NCBI GenBank assembly: GCA_947502765.1
Contig: CANNBA010000001.1
Span: 1 to 64,000 of the forward strand
Source of the DNA: BACL11 sp945865535
Lineage (GTDB): Bacteria; Bacteroidota; Bacteroidia; Flavobacteriales; BACL11
Direction: 5' to 3'
Length of the DNA: 64,000 nucleotides
Program-made: the position numbers and the translations under genes
Notes under the pieces: model-generated
The model's database searches: none
The model's input: the letters and a program-made list of their open reading frames with translations, nothing else
Told to the model about the DNA's origin: nothing
Shown: piece after piece, positions 33,687-41,020 of the stretch
Layout: each line of letters starts with the position of its first letter
Position numbering within the stretch: the stretch's first letter is position 1

Positions 33687-34955
33687 ATGAGAAAGACACT
33701 AGTTATTATTATTTCTTTATTTGCAAATATTGCTTTTGGGCAAGTTCAACTCTTACCTTCTATTGGTTTAAGTAGTCCACCATTGGATACTGATTCAGTT
33801 TGTACAATTGTTCCAAGAACTCAAGGAAATCCTTGGATTGCTGTAAATGAAGGAGATACTATGGCTGATTTCACTCTTTGGGATATCAATGGAAATGCGC
33901 TGACCCTTTCAGCAGTTTTAAACTCAGGTAAAAGAGCACTAATCGTATCTGGAAGCTATACTTGCCCTATCTTTAGGTATCATATGACAGATCTTAATGC
34001 TGTTGCTGCTCAGTTTAGTAATGAAATCGAATGTTTTGTTGTATATGTTGTAGAGGCCCATCCAACAGGTAGTCCTATGCCTAGTAATGGAAATATGAAC
34101 CCTACAAATCCTCCATATTATCAGCCAGCTACTTATGGGGAAAGAAAAGCAATTGTTTCAGATTTAATAAATGGAGTAGGGGCCGGTCAATATGTGCCTA
34201 CACCTGTAAATGCGCCTATTTATATTGATGGTCCCTGTAACCAATGGTGGCAATATTATAATTCTCCTAATAATGCCTATTTAATTGATACAAATGGTGT
34301 GCTCTTTGCTTATCATAGCTGGTTTAATAATTCCAATCCTCCAAATGGACAAGCAACCAATATTTGGTGCGATATCGATAGTTTATTAGGCGTAACTTCT
34401 GGTGGATGTACGCAAATAACATCATTAAATGGTACTTTTGATTTTCAATTAAAACCCAATGAAACTATCACAACATTTGGTAATGCAGGTGATATTATTG
34501 ATATTTTTGGTGAAATAATAAATAACTCTAGTGATGGAGTACAAGTAGATATTCAAAGAATAATGAATATACTACCTTCTAATACCTGGGAAAGTTCAAT
34601 GTGTATTGGGTTCTGTTTGCCTTTCGATCAGGATACAGCCTCAGTTATTATAGCTCCTGGTGATACCCTTGATTTTTCTTTTCATTTTTTTACTGACCCC
34701 TTAATGATAGGACCTGACACTGCTAGTGCAAAAGTTAAATTTACTAATGCAAATGGAACGCAACAGTTTATCATTCAAAATTATAGAGGTATTACCTATG
34801 GCCAATCAACTCAAGTTACAGAGCTTTCTAAAACTAATTCAAGATTGAGTAAAATTATTAACTTATTGGGTAAAGAAGAACAACAAAGAAATAATCAGCT
34901 ACAGATTCATATTTTTGATGATGGTAAGATAGAAAAAAGAATTGTTATAGAATAA
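33687..34955 (+). CDS. Secreted deiodinase-like thioredoxin-fold protein with T9SS sorting domain
   Basis: A 422-residue protein with a signal peptide (1-19, ending IAFGQV). A thioredoxin-fold domain (about 50-220) carries VSGSYTCPIFR with Cys93, and further on VYVVEAHPTGS. These match the GSCTUPxF and YIEEAH blocks of iodothyronine deiodinases, with Cys in place of selenocysteine. Between 220 and 370 is a beta-rich domain with ANGTQQFIIQNYRG. The tail LSKIINLLGKEE...IHIFDDGKIEKRIVIE is a T9SS signal of the DGKIEK type. The bacterial branch is not known to act on iodothyronines; a thiol redox or dehalogenation role is possible. Confidence 0.8.
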   Translation: MRKTLVIIISLFANIAFGQVQLLPSIGLSSPPLDTDSVCTIVPRTQGNPWIAVNEGDTMADFTLWDINGNALTLSAVLNSGKRALIVSGSYTCPIFRYHMTDLNAVAAQFSNEIECFVVYVVEAHPTGSPMPSNGNMNPTNPPYYQPATYGERKAIVSDLINGVGAGQYVPTPVNAPIYIDGPCNQWWQYYNSPNNAYLIDTNGVLFAYHSWFNNSNPPNGQATNIWCDIDSLLGVTSGGCTQITSLNGTFDFQLKPNETITTFGNAGDIIDIFGEIINNSSDGVQVDIQRIMNILPSNTWESSMCIGFCLPFDQDTASVIIAPGDTLDFSFHFFTDPLMIGPDTASAKVKFTNANGTQQFIIQNYRGITYGQSTQVTELSKTNSRLSKIINLLGKEEQQRNNQLQIHIFDDGKIEKRIVIE

Positions 34956-34970
34956 TAGCATCTATCTTCT

Positions 34971-34978
34971 TACTTTTG
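34971..34978 (+). promoter_or_regulatory. TAnnTTTG promoter giving a leaderless aminotransferase mRNA
   Basis: TACTTTTG ends four bases before the ATG at 34983. Confidence 0.6.
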
Positions 34979-34982
34979 CCCA

Positions 34983-36164
34983 ATGAGTAATCCAAAAGAC
35001 ATCTTTAAACAGCACCAAGCACAAACCTTTCCTTATCCTTCATGTTTAGAGGTTGAATCATCTCAAGGAAGTTATATTACAGATGTAAAGGGAAAACAAT
35101 ATCTTGATTTTGTTGCAGGAGTTTCTGCTTGTACTTTAGGTCACTCCAACCCTATTATTTTAAATGCAGTAAAGAGCCAATTAGATAAATACACTCATGT
35201 AATGGTGTATGGAGAATATGTCCAAACTCCACAGTATAAGTTGGCCAAATTATTAGCAGATAATCTTCCTAAAAGTTTAAGTACCACTTATTTTACCAAT
35301 TCAGGAACTGAAGCTATTGAAGGGGCTATGAAACTTGCCAAAAGAGCCACTGGAAGATCAGAGATTATCTCTTGTAAAGATTCTTATCATGGCTCTACAC
35401 AAGGGGCATTAAGTATTATGGGAAATGAAGAACATAAAGCCAAATACCGTCCTTTATTGCCATATTGCAATCAAATTATTTATAATGATGTAGATTCATT
35501 AAAAAACATAACAGAGCAAACAGCAGCTGTTGTAATTGAGCCTGTACAAGGAGCCAGTGGATTTATGACTCCTAAAAATAACTTCTTACAAAAAGTAAGA
35601 GAAAAATGCAATGAAACAGGAACGCTACTTATTTTTGATGAAATACAAACTTGTTACGGCCGCTTAGGAACACTTTTTGGATTTGAGAAATACAATATAG
35701 TACCTGATATTTTATGTTTAGCAAAAGGTATGGGCGCAGGAATGCCAATTGGCGCTTTTATTGCTTCATGGGAACTTATGAATCTTTTAACTTTTAAGCC
35801 CAAATTAGGACACATTACTACATTTGGAGGCCATCCTGTAAGTTGTGCCGCATCTTTGGCTTGTTTAGAATATTTACTTACTTCTGATATTATGAAAGAA
35901 GTAGAGAAAAAGGAACAGCTTTTCCGAAAGCATTTAAACCATCCAAAAATTAATACAATTAGAGGAAATGGCTTGATGCTTGCTATAGAATTTGATGATG
36001 AAGATTTAGTGCAAAAAGTAGTAGAACAATCGCTTGAAAACGGACTGCTCCTTTTTTATTTCTTATTTACCAAAACCGCAATTCGTATTACTCCTCCCCT
36101 TACTATTTCTGAAAAAGAAATAATTAAAGGTTGTGAAATAATTAAAGCAATTTTAGAAACATAA
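34983..36164 (+). CDS. Class III pyridoxal-phosphate aminotransferase
   Basis: A 393-residue fold-type I enzyme. FTNSGTEAIEGAMKLAKRATG binds the cofactor phosphate, CKDSYHGSTQGALS aligns with the family aromatic stacking site, LLIFDEIQTCYGRLGTLFGFE holds the cofactor Asp, and CLAKGMGAGMPIGAF supplies the Schiff-base Lys. TTFGGHPVSCAASLA precedes the C-terminal small domain. It is in the ornithine/acetylornithine/4-aminobutyrate group; no other arginine or lysine genes adjoin, so the amino donor is unresolved. A strong terminator follows the stop. Confidence 0.9.
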   Translation: MSNPKDIFKQHQAQTFPYPSCLEVESSQGSYITDVKGKQYLDFVAGVSACTLGHSNPIILNAVKSQLDKYTHVMVYGEYVQTPQYKLAKLLADNLPKSLSTTYFTNSGTEAIEGAMKLAKRATGRSEIISCKDSYHGSTQGALSIMGNEEHKAKYRPLLPYCNQIIYNDVDSLKNITEQTAAVVIEPVQGASGFMTPKNNFLQKVREKCNETGTLLIFDEIQTCYGRLGTLFGFEKYNIVPDILCLAKGMGAGMPIGAFIASWELMNLLTFKPKLGHITTFGGHPVSCAASLACLEYLLTSDIMKEVEKKEQLFRKHLNHPKINTIRGNGLMLAIEFDDEDLVQKVVEQSLENGLLLFYFLFTKTAIRITPPLTISEKEIIKGCEIIKAILET

Positions 36165-36189
36165 AAAAGGAGCCAATGGCTCCTTTTTT
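36163..36189. terminator. Bidirectional terminator
   Basis: AAAAAAGGAGCC pairs with GGCTCCTTTTTT across a three-base loop, starting at the aminotransferase stop codon. The A-run and T-run allow it to serve both this gene and the convergent lipoprotein relic at 36207. Confidence 0.9.
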
Positions 36190-36206
36190 ATTTCAGAAAT
36201 ATCTTT

Positions 36207-36639
36207 TTATTTAAAAGTACCTACTCTAGCTTTAACATTAACTGTAGTAATTTTAGTTAATATACATAGTCCCCAAAACGGACATTGGGTTTTCTTTTCC
36301 ATTTGAGGATAAAATACAAAATCACCTCCTTCAGAACCTTCTAACAGATTATACATAGCATAAGAAGATGTAGGATCTGCTAAATATTGCCCAACAATTG
36401 GGATACTAGCAGCAGAAATACCAAAGTCAGCTGTTTTTGTCATAAATAATCTTTCTAAATCAATTCCAAGAATTAATACACTTGTTGCTTTGCCACTCTT
36501 TTGTTCTGAAAGCTTAAAATCACTCATCTTAATATCAAACGAGAGAATTTGGTTGTTTCATTGTTTTGTGAATAGATGTACAACTTGAAAATACTAGTGC
36601 TACAATAAATAATGGTAATAATTTGTAAATTTTTTTCAT
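36207..36639 (-). pseudogene. Frameshifted lipoprotein gene
   Basis: Minus-strand ATG at 36639 begins a lipoprotein signal (MKKIYKLLPLF...VFSSC) followed by TSIHKTMKQPNSLV and a stop at 36535-36537. A second frame, shifted by one base, carries on as FDIKMSDFKLSEQKSGKATSVLILGIDLERLF and runs to 36207. Together they read as one roughly 140-residue lipoprotein of a family I recognise in Bacteroidota (EPN..EF...DF.LSEQ, GIDxxRLF, then a hydrophobic loop and VVFYPQ-like block). Removing one base near 36537 would restore it. Either the gene is disrupted or the base is a sequence error. Function unknown. Confidence 0.75.
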
Positions 36640-36687
36640 AATAATTTGTTATTTAGTTATTTAATTAGTTTTTAGTTATTTAATTTT

Positions 36688-36939
36688 TTAATTCCAGAAA
36701 TCGCTTTTACAATCAACACCAGGTTCATCTTCCACTGACTCTATGTAATCATTAAAGTCATCTTTTGATTCAAAGTTATCACTACATACTTCTTCAATTC
36801 GATCTCCATAAGTTTCATATTCTCCAGTATATTCATTATATTCTCCTGCATACTGGTAATTACTGTTTGTGCATTCTACACATTTGTTACAGGCAGAGAA
36901 CATAAAAGCTAGGGCTGCCATAAATAATAATTTTTTCAA
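36688..36939 (-). CDS. Small Cys-rich lipoprotein
   Basis: An 83-residue lipoprotein with signal MKKLLFMAALAFMFSAC (lipobox FSAC). The mature part begins CNKCVECTNSN and so has CxxCxxC at once after the lipid-bearing Cys. Three short repeats of Tyr/Glu/Gly (YAGEYNEYTGEYETYG) follow, then EEVCSDNFESKDDFNDYIE and a final VDCKSDFWN. The Cys pattern recurs in the disrupted paralogue at 37015-37196. It is acidic. No family name is known to me. Function unknown, likely an outer-membrane or periplasmic lipoprotein. Confidence 0.75.
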   Translation of the reverse strand: MKKLLFMAALAFMFSACNKCVECTNSNYQYAGEYNEYTGEYETYGDRIEEVCSDNFESKDDFNDYIESVEDEPGVDCKSDFWN

Positions 36940-37014
36940 AATTTATTTTTTTAATTAATACTGATACAATAATACTTATTTATTTTTAACTAATTGATTT
37001 TTTTGTGGATGATT

Positions 37015-37196
37015 TTATTTACAATCTGCACCTAATTGCTCAAGTGCTAATAATGCTGCTTGATAATCTTCATTGGAATCGAAATCATCTCGACATACTT
37101 CAGTAGTAGTGCTCTCACTTACATAAGTGCAATCTTGACAATCAGTACAAGAAGAAAAAGCAAATGCTATTCCAAATATAAATACTATTTTTTCAT
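37015..37196 (-). pseudogene. Cys-rich lipoprotein paralogue with a frameshift right after the start codon
   Basis: The minus-strand frame reads KIVFIFGIAFAFSSC, a lipoprotein signal, then TDCQDCTYV, TTTEVCRDDFDSNEDYQ and GADCK before a stop at 37015-37017. It matches the intact neighbour at 36688-36939 in Cys spacing and in the EVCxDxF and DCK blocks. The ATG at 37196 is followed by six A and then TAG, so the frame closes after MKK. A seventh A would give MKKIVFIF and restore about 60 residues. A homopolymer slip, real or from sequencing, is the simplest explanation. Confidence 0.75.
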
Positions 37197-37272
37197 ATTT
37201 TTTTTTAATTAATAATGGTACAATTATACAAAAAATAGTAGCGTTAGCAAAAAAATATAAAAAATGAGGAAT

Positions 37273-37923
37273 TTAGTTTCCGGTATTTTTATCATTTAGC
37301 ATAGGAACAAATGAAAAATTCCCATGAGTCGTTATTCTGGTTTCGGTCTCTGATATTTTTTCAATCAAATGCATTACTTGTAAATCTTCATCTCCAATTG
37401 GAGCAACCATCTTACCTCCTACCTTTAGTTGCCCAAGCAAATCCTCTGGTACAAAAGGAGCCCCACAAGTAATAATGATCTTGTCAAAAGGAGCAAACTT
37501 AGGCAGTCCTTTATAACCATCACCATAAAAAAAATTACAATTATGCCCTAGTGTAGGTAAAAATATTTTGGTTTTTTTAAAAAGTTCTCTTTGCCTTTCA
37601 ATAGTATATACATCAGCATCTAACAAACAAAGTATTGCTGCTTGATAGCCTGAACCAGTACCCACTTCTAGCACTTTTTCATAAGCTTTTATATCTAGTA
37701 ATTGAGTTTGAAAAGCAACCGTATAGGGCTGTGATATTGTTTGCCCTGCTCCTATTGGAAAAGCCTTATCCTGATAAGCAAAATTAACAAAAGCATTGTC
37801 TATAAATAAATGCCTAGGAATAGTATTTATAGCTTCTAATACTTTGCTGTTTTTAATCCCTTTTCCTTTTAACTCTTCAACTAATTGCTTGCGCAAGCCT
37901 TTATGCCTAAAACTATCCGTCAT
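37273..37923 (-). CDS. pcm: Protein-L-isoaspartate O-methyltransferase
   Basis: A 216-residue class I methyltransferase that repairs isoaspartyl residues in aged proteins by methylating them with SAM. FPIGAGQTISQPYTVAFQ is the family signature. VLEVGTGSGYQAAILCLL is motif I, VYTIERQRELFKKTK motif II, and IIITCGAPFVPEDLL plus LKVGGKMVAPIG close the core. The length is normal. It appears to be a single-gene unit, convergent with nothing and divergent from the lipoprotein gene at 38053 across 129 bases. Confidence 0.96.
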   Translation of the reverse strand: MTDSFRHKGLRKQLVEELKGKGIKNSKVLEAINTIPRHLFIDNAFVNFAYQDKAFPIGAGQTISQPYTVAFQTQLLDIKAYEKVLEVGTGSGYQAAILCLLDADVYTIERQRELFKKTKIFLPTLGHNCNFFYGDGYKGLPKFAPFDKIIITCGAPFVPEDLLGQLKVGGKMVAPIGDEDLQVMHLIEKISETETRITTHGNFSFVPMLNDKNTGN

Positions 37924-38052
37924 TGTTTATTTCTCAATCAAACTTTTAAACTATTTTTGAAGCCAATTATGAATCACAAAAAAACAATAAATTTTCATTT
38001 TTTACATTAAATAATAATTGTAAATTACACAGCAAATTGTTAATAGATAAAT

Positions 38053-38868
38053 ATGAATAGAATAATCGCACTACTACTACTTGCTAGCCTTTTCTCTTGT
38101 AAAAAAGAGAATGTTATTGAGATTCCTTCATATATTACTATTGAAAGTATCACTCTAGATGAAAACGCAACTCATAACATTACAGATGCCTGGGTTTATA
38201 TTGATGATAAGTTGCAAGGAGTTTATGAGCTTCCTGCCAGCTTTCCAGTATTGGCACAGGGAAAACACAAACTCAGAATTAAAGCAGGAATAAAAGATAA
38301 TGGAATAGCAGGAACTAGAATTCCGTATCCATTTTACGCTTCATATATTATAGAAGAACAGGAATTTAATACAGAAACAACCATCTCAATTACCCCATCA
38401 GTAAGTTATCTTGAAAGTGCCATCTTAGATGACAAGCCAGAAGACTTTGATGGCCCTGGATTAAACTTAGAGACAGATAGTTTGACCTTCTCTCAAAATA
38501 TCACTAACCCTCTAAATCATTATGGCGTTATAACACTTTCTGATTCAATATTTTTAACTGAAGTAACAACTAAAGAATTTACAAATCTTCCTCAACAAGG
38601 TGCTCCTGTTTATTTAGAACTTGATTATAAGTGTAATACACGGTTCTTAATTGGAGTATATGTTAACTTTCCTCAATCATTAGTATTACAAAAAGAGTTA
38701 CTGTGGATAACTCCAAAAGAGGATTGGAATAAAATATATGTAAACCTAACAGCTACTATTTCAGAGGCAGTTGGAGCTGATTCTTTCAAAATATTTATCG
38801 GCATGCAAAGAGATTTTACACTAGAGAAAAATACCGTTTCTTTTGATAACCTTAAAATAGTCTATTAA
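38053..38868 (+). CDS. Lipoprotein of unknown function
   Basis: A 271-residue lipoprotein with signal MNRIIALLLLASLFSC (lipobox LFSC). The mature chain begins KKENVIEIPSYITIESI, then two beta-rich regions: about 30-125 resembles a carboxypeptidase-regulatory/PEGA-like fold (DAWVYIDDKLQGVYELPASFPVLAQGKHKLRIKAG), and about 145-271 resembles a galactose-binding jelly roll (YLELDYKCN, VSFDNLKIVY). I recognise it as a conserved Bacteroidota lipoprotein without an assigned role. It is followed 13 bases later by the hbd-type gene on the same strand. Confidence 0.75.
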   Translation: MNRIIALLLLASLFSCKKENVIEIPSYITIESITLDENATHNITDAWVYIDDKLQGVYELPASFPVLAQGKHKLRIKAGIKDNGIAGTRIPYPFYASYIIEEQEFNTETTISITPSVSYLESAILDDKPEDFDGPGLNLETDSLTFSQNITNPLNHYGVITLSDSIFLTEVTTKEFTNLPQQGAPVYLELDYKCNTRFLIGVYVNFPQSLVLQKELLWITPKEDWNKIYVNLTATISEAVGADSFKIFIGMQRDFTLEKNTVSFDNLKIVY

Positions 38869-38881
38869 TACAACACAAAAA

Positions 38882-39772
38882 ATGAAAAATATTACAGTAA
38901 TTGGTGCAGGAACTATGGGAAATGGAATTGCTCATGCTTTTGCCCAAAAAGATTTTAATGTCAACTTAGTTGATATATCCGCAGATGCTCTAAATAAAGC
39001 TTTAGCAACCATTGAAAAAAATCTTGATCGAATGGTCAGTAAAGAAAAAATTACTGCCCAAGAAAAGGCCAATACGCTTAATAATATAAAAGTTTACACT
39101 GACATTGCTCAAGGGGTAAAAGGAGTTGATTTAGTAGTAGAAGCTGCTACTGAAAATGTGAATTTAAAACTTAAAATCTTTAAACAATTGGATGAAATTT
39201 GTGATTCCAATACTTTGTTGGCTACCAATACATCTTCCATATCAATTACTCAAATTGGGGCTGTTACAAATCGTCCTTCTCAAGTAATAGGCATGCACTT
39301 TATGAATCCTGTTCCTATTATGAAACTAGTTGAAGTAATTCGGGGCAAAGAAACTTCTGATAAAGTAACTTCCACTATAATGGAAATGAGTAAAAATCTA
39401 GGAAAAATTCCTGTTGAGGTAAATGATGCTCCAGGATTTGTAGCAAATCGAATATTAATGCCCATGATTAATGAGGCTATTTACACCCTACATGAAAATA
39501 TATCTTCAGTTGAAGGTATTGATACGGTAATGATTTTAGGAATGTCTCACCCAATGGGGCCCTTACATTTAGCTGATTTTATAGGATTGGATGTGTGCCT
39601 ATCTATCTTAGAAGTAATGAATGACGGATTTGGGGGTAAAAAATACACTCCTTGCCCATTATTAGTTAATATGGTAAACTCTGGTAAATTAGGCATAAAA
39701 TCAGGAGAAGGTTTTTATAATTACTCTGAAGGACCTAACAATAAAAGAGTTGCAGCTCAATTTGCTAAATAG
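38882..39772 (+). CDS. 3-hydroxybutyryl-CoA dehydrogenase
   Basis: A 296-residue 3-hydroxyacyl-CoA dehydrogenase. The N-terminal NAD-binding motif is VIGAGTMGNGIAHAFA. ATNTSSISITQIG contains the active-site Ser, and MHFMNPVPIMKLVEVIRG the catalytic His of the signature; the Glu partner lies in NEAIYTLHE or nearby. The C-terminal domain has GLDVCLSILEVM and the ending GFYNYSEG. Single-domain form of about 290 residues, as in butyrate or polyhydroxybutyrate metabolism and beta-oxidation. No acyl-CoA partners are adjacent, so the pathway is unresolved. A terminator follows. Confidence 0.93.
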   Translation: MKNITVIGAGTMGNGIAHAFAQKDFNVNLVDISADALNKALATIEKNLDRMVSKEKITAQEKANTLNNIKVYTDIAQGVKGVDLVVEAATENVNLKLKIFKQLDEICDSNTLLATNTSSISITQIGAVTNRPSQVIGMHFMNPVPIMKLVEVIRGKETSDKVTSTIMEMSKNLGKIPVEVNDAPGFVANRILMPMINEAIYTLHENISSVEGIDTVMILGMSHPMGPLHLADFIGLDVCLSILEVMNDGFGGKKYTPCPLLVNMVNSGKLGIKSGEGFYNYSEGPNNKRVAAQFAK

Positions 39773-39798
39773 ATTTTAAACTTATAGGAAATACTAAT

Positions 39799-39822
39799 GT
39801 GGGCTTTCATGTCCGCTTTTTT
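39799..39822 (+). terminator. Terminator after the 3-hydroxybutyryl-CoA dehydrogenase gene
   Basis: GTGGGC pairs with GTCCGC using two G-U pairs across a six-base loop, followed by six T. It lies upstream of the next gene's likely start at 39836. Confidence 0.6.
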
Positions 39823-39835
39823 GTATTATTGTATT

Positions 39836-40921
39836 ATGAATAATGAAAATCCAGAATCTCTAGCTCCTTTTAGCTGTAAATACACCCCACAAATCCCCCA
39901 ATTATTAAAACAATTGAATTGCAGCATTGCAATATCTACTTACCAAGCGGGAAAAGTTGTGTTTATTTCTGCTCAAGATGAGGACAGTGTGATTCAACTT
40001 CCAAGAAACTTTGAAAAAGCAATGGGAATCGCTGAGGATACTCAAAAAGATAAAATTGCTATTGCATGTAAAGATGAAGTTATCGTTTTTAGAAATTCTA
40101 CTGATTTAGCACATTTCTATCCAAAAGCACCTAATAAATATGATGCAATGTATTTACCCAGAAATACTTTTCATACAGGAGCTATTGATATTCATGACTT
40201 AAATTTTGGAAACAATGGAGAATTATATGCCGTAAATACTCTTTTTTCATCCATAGTAAAAATTGATGATACCTTTAATTTTACTCCTTATTGGACACCT
40301 CCTTTTATTGATAAAATTGCTTCTGAAGATAGATGTCACCTCAACGGAATGGCAATGCAAAATGGAAAACCAAAATATGCTACAGCATTTAATAATGGAA
40401 ACACACCTCAAAGTTGGAGAGAAAAAGTAACTGAAAGCGGAATAATTATTGATGTGGAAACTAATACTATCGTGGCTGAGGGGTTGGCTATGCCACATAC
40501 ACCAAGAATTTTTAATAATGAGTTATATGTACTGCTTTCAGCAACTGGTGAATTAGTAAAAATCAATACTAATAATGGCACTTATGAAGTTATTATACAA
40601 ATTGATGGTTTTGTAAGAGGTATGAGTTTACATAAAGATTATTTGTTTATTGGACTTTCTAAACTCAGAAAAAACTCTTCAACTTTTGGCAAACTACCCT
40701 TTGCTAAAAAAGCTAATGAAGCAGGAATAGTAGTTGTTCATCTACCTACCAAAAGCATCATTGGAAAGTTAATTTATCTTACTTCTTTAGATGAAATTTA
40801 CGATATTCATATACTAGCTAATAAAACACGACCAAATATCTTAAACACCTTAACTGAGGATCATAAAAAAGGTTTAATGATACCAAATACTACTTTTTGG
40901 AGAGAAGATAAAAGTAAATAG
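39836..40921 (+). CDS. TIGR03032/DUF4915 family protein
   Basis: The ATG at 39836 gives 361 residues beginning MNNENPESLAPFSC; earlier in-frame ATGs fall in or before a terminator hairpin and are unlikely. The family is marked by FSCKYTPQIPQLLKQLNCSIAISTYQAGKV at the N-terminus, CHLNGMAMQNGKPKYATAF with the conserved NG motif, and GLAMPHTPR. Members look like six-bladed propeller proteins and are often near polysaccharide or secretion genes. Function unknown. No signal peptide with this start, so it is probably cytoplasmic. Confidence 0.85.
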   Translation: MNNENPESLAPFSCKYTPQIPQLLKQLNCSIAISTYQAGKVVFISAQDEDSVIQLPRNFEKAMGIAEDTQKDKIAIACKDEVIVFRNSTDLAHFYPKAPNKYDAMYLPRNTFHTGAIDIHDLNFGNNGELYAVNTLFSSIVKIDDTFNFTPYWTPPFIDKIASEDRCHLNGMAMQNGKPKYATAFNNGNTPQSWREKVTESGIIIDVETNTIVAEGLAMPHTPRIFNNELYVLLSATGELVKINTNNGTYEVIIQIDGFVRGMSLHKDYLFIGLSKLRKNSSTFGKLPFAKKANEAGIVVVHLPTKSIIGKLIYLTSLDEIYDIHILANKTRPNILNTLTEDHKKGLMIPNTTFWREDKSK

Positions 40922-40985
40922 TAACTCAATATTATTATCTTAAAATTAATTTTCTATAACCTATTGTATTTAAATTTCTATTTCT

Positions 40986-40993
40986 TAAGTTTG
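40986..40993 (+). promoter_or_regulatory. TAnnTTTG promoter of the FG-GAP protein gene
   Basis: TAAGTTTG ends 27 bases before the ATG at 41021. Confidence 0.45.
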
Positions 40994-41020
40994 TGGACTG
41001 TATAATTAACATTGATAATA

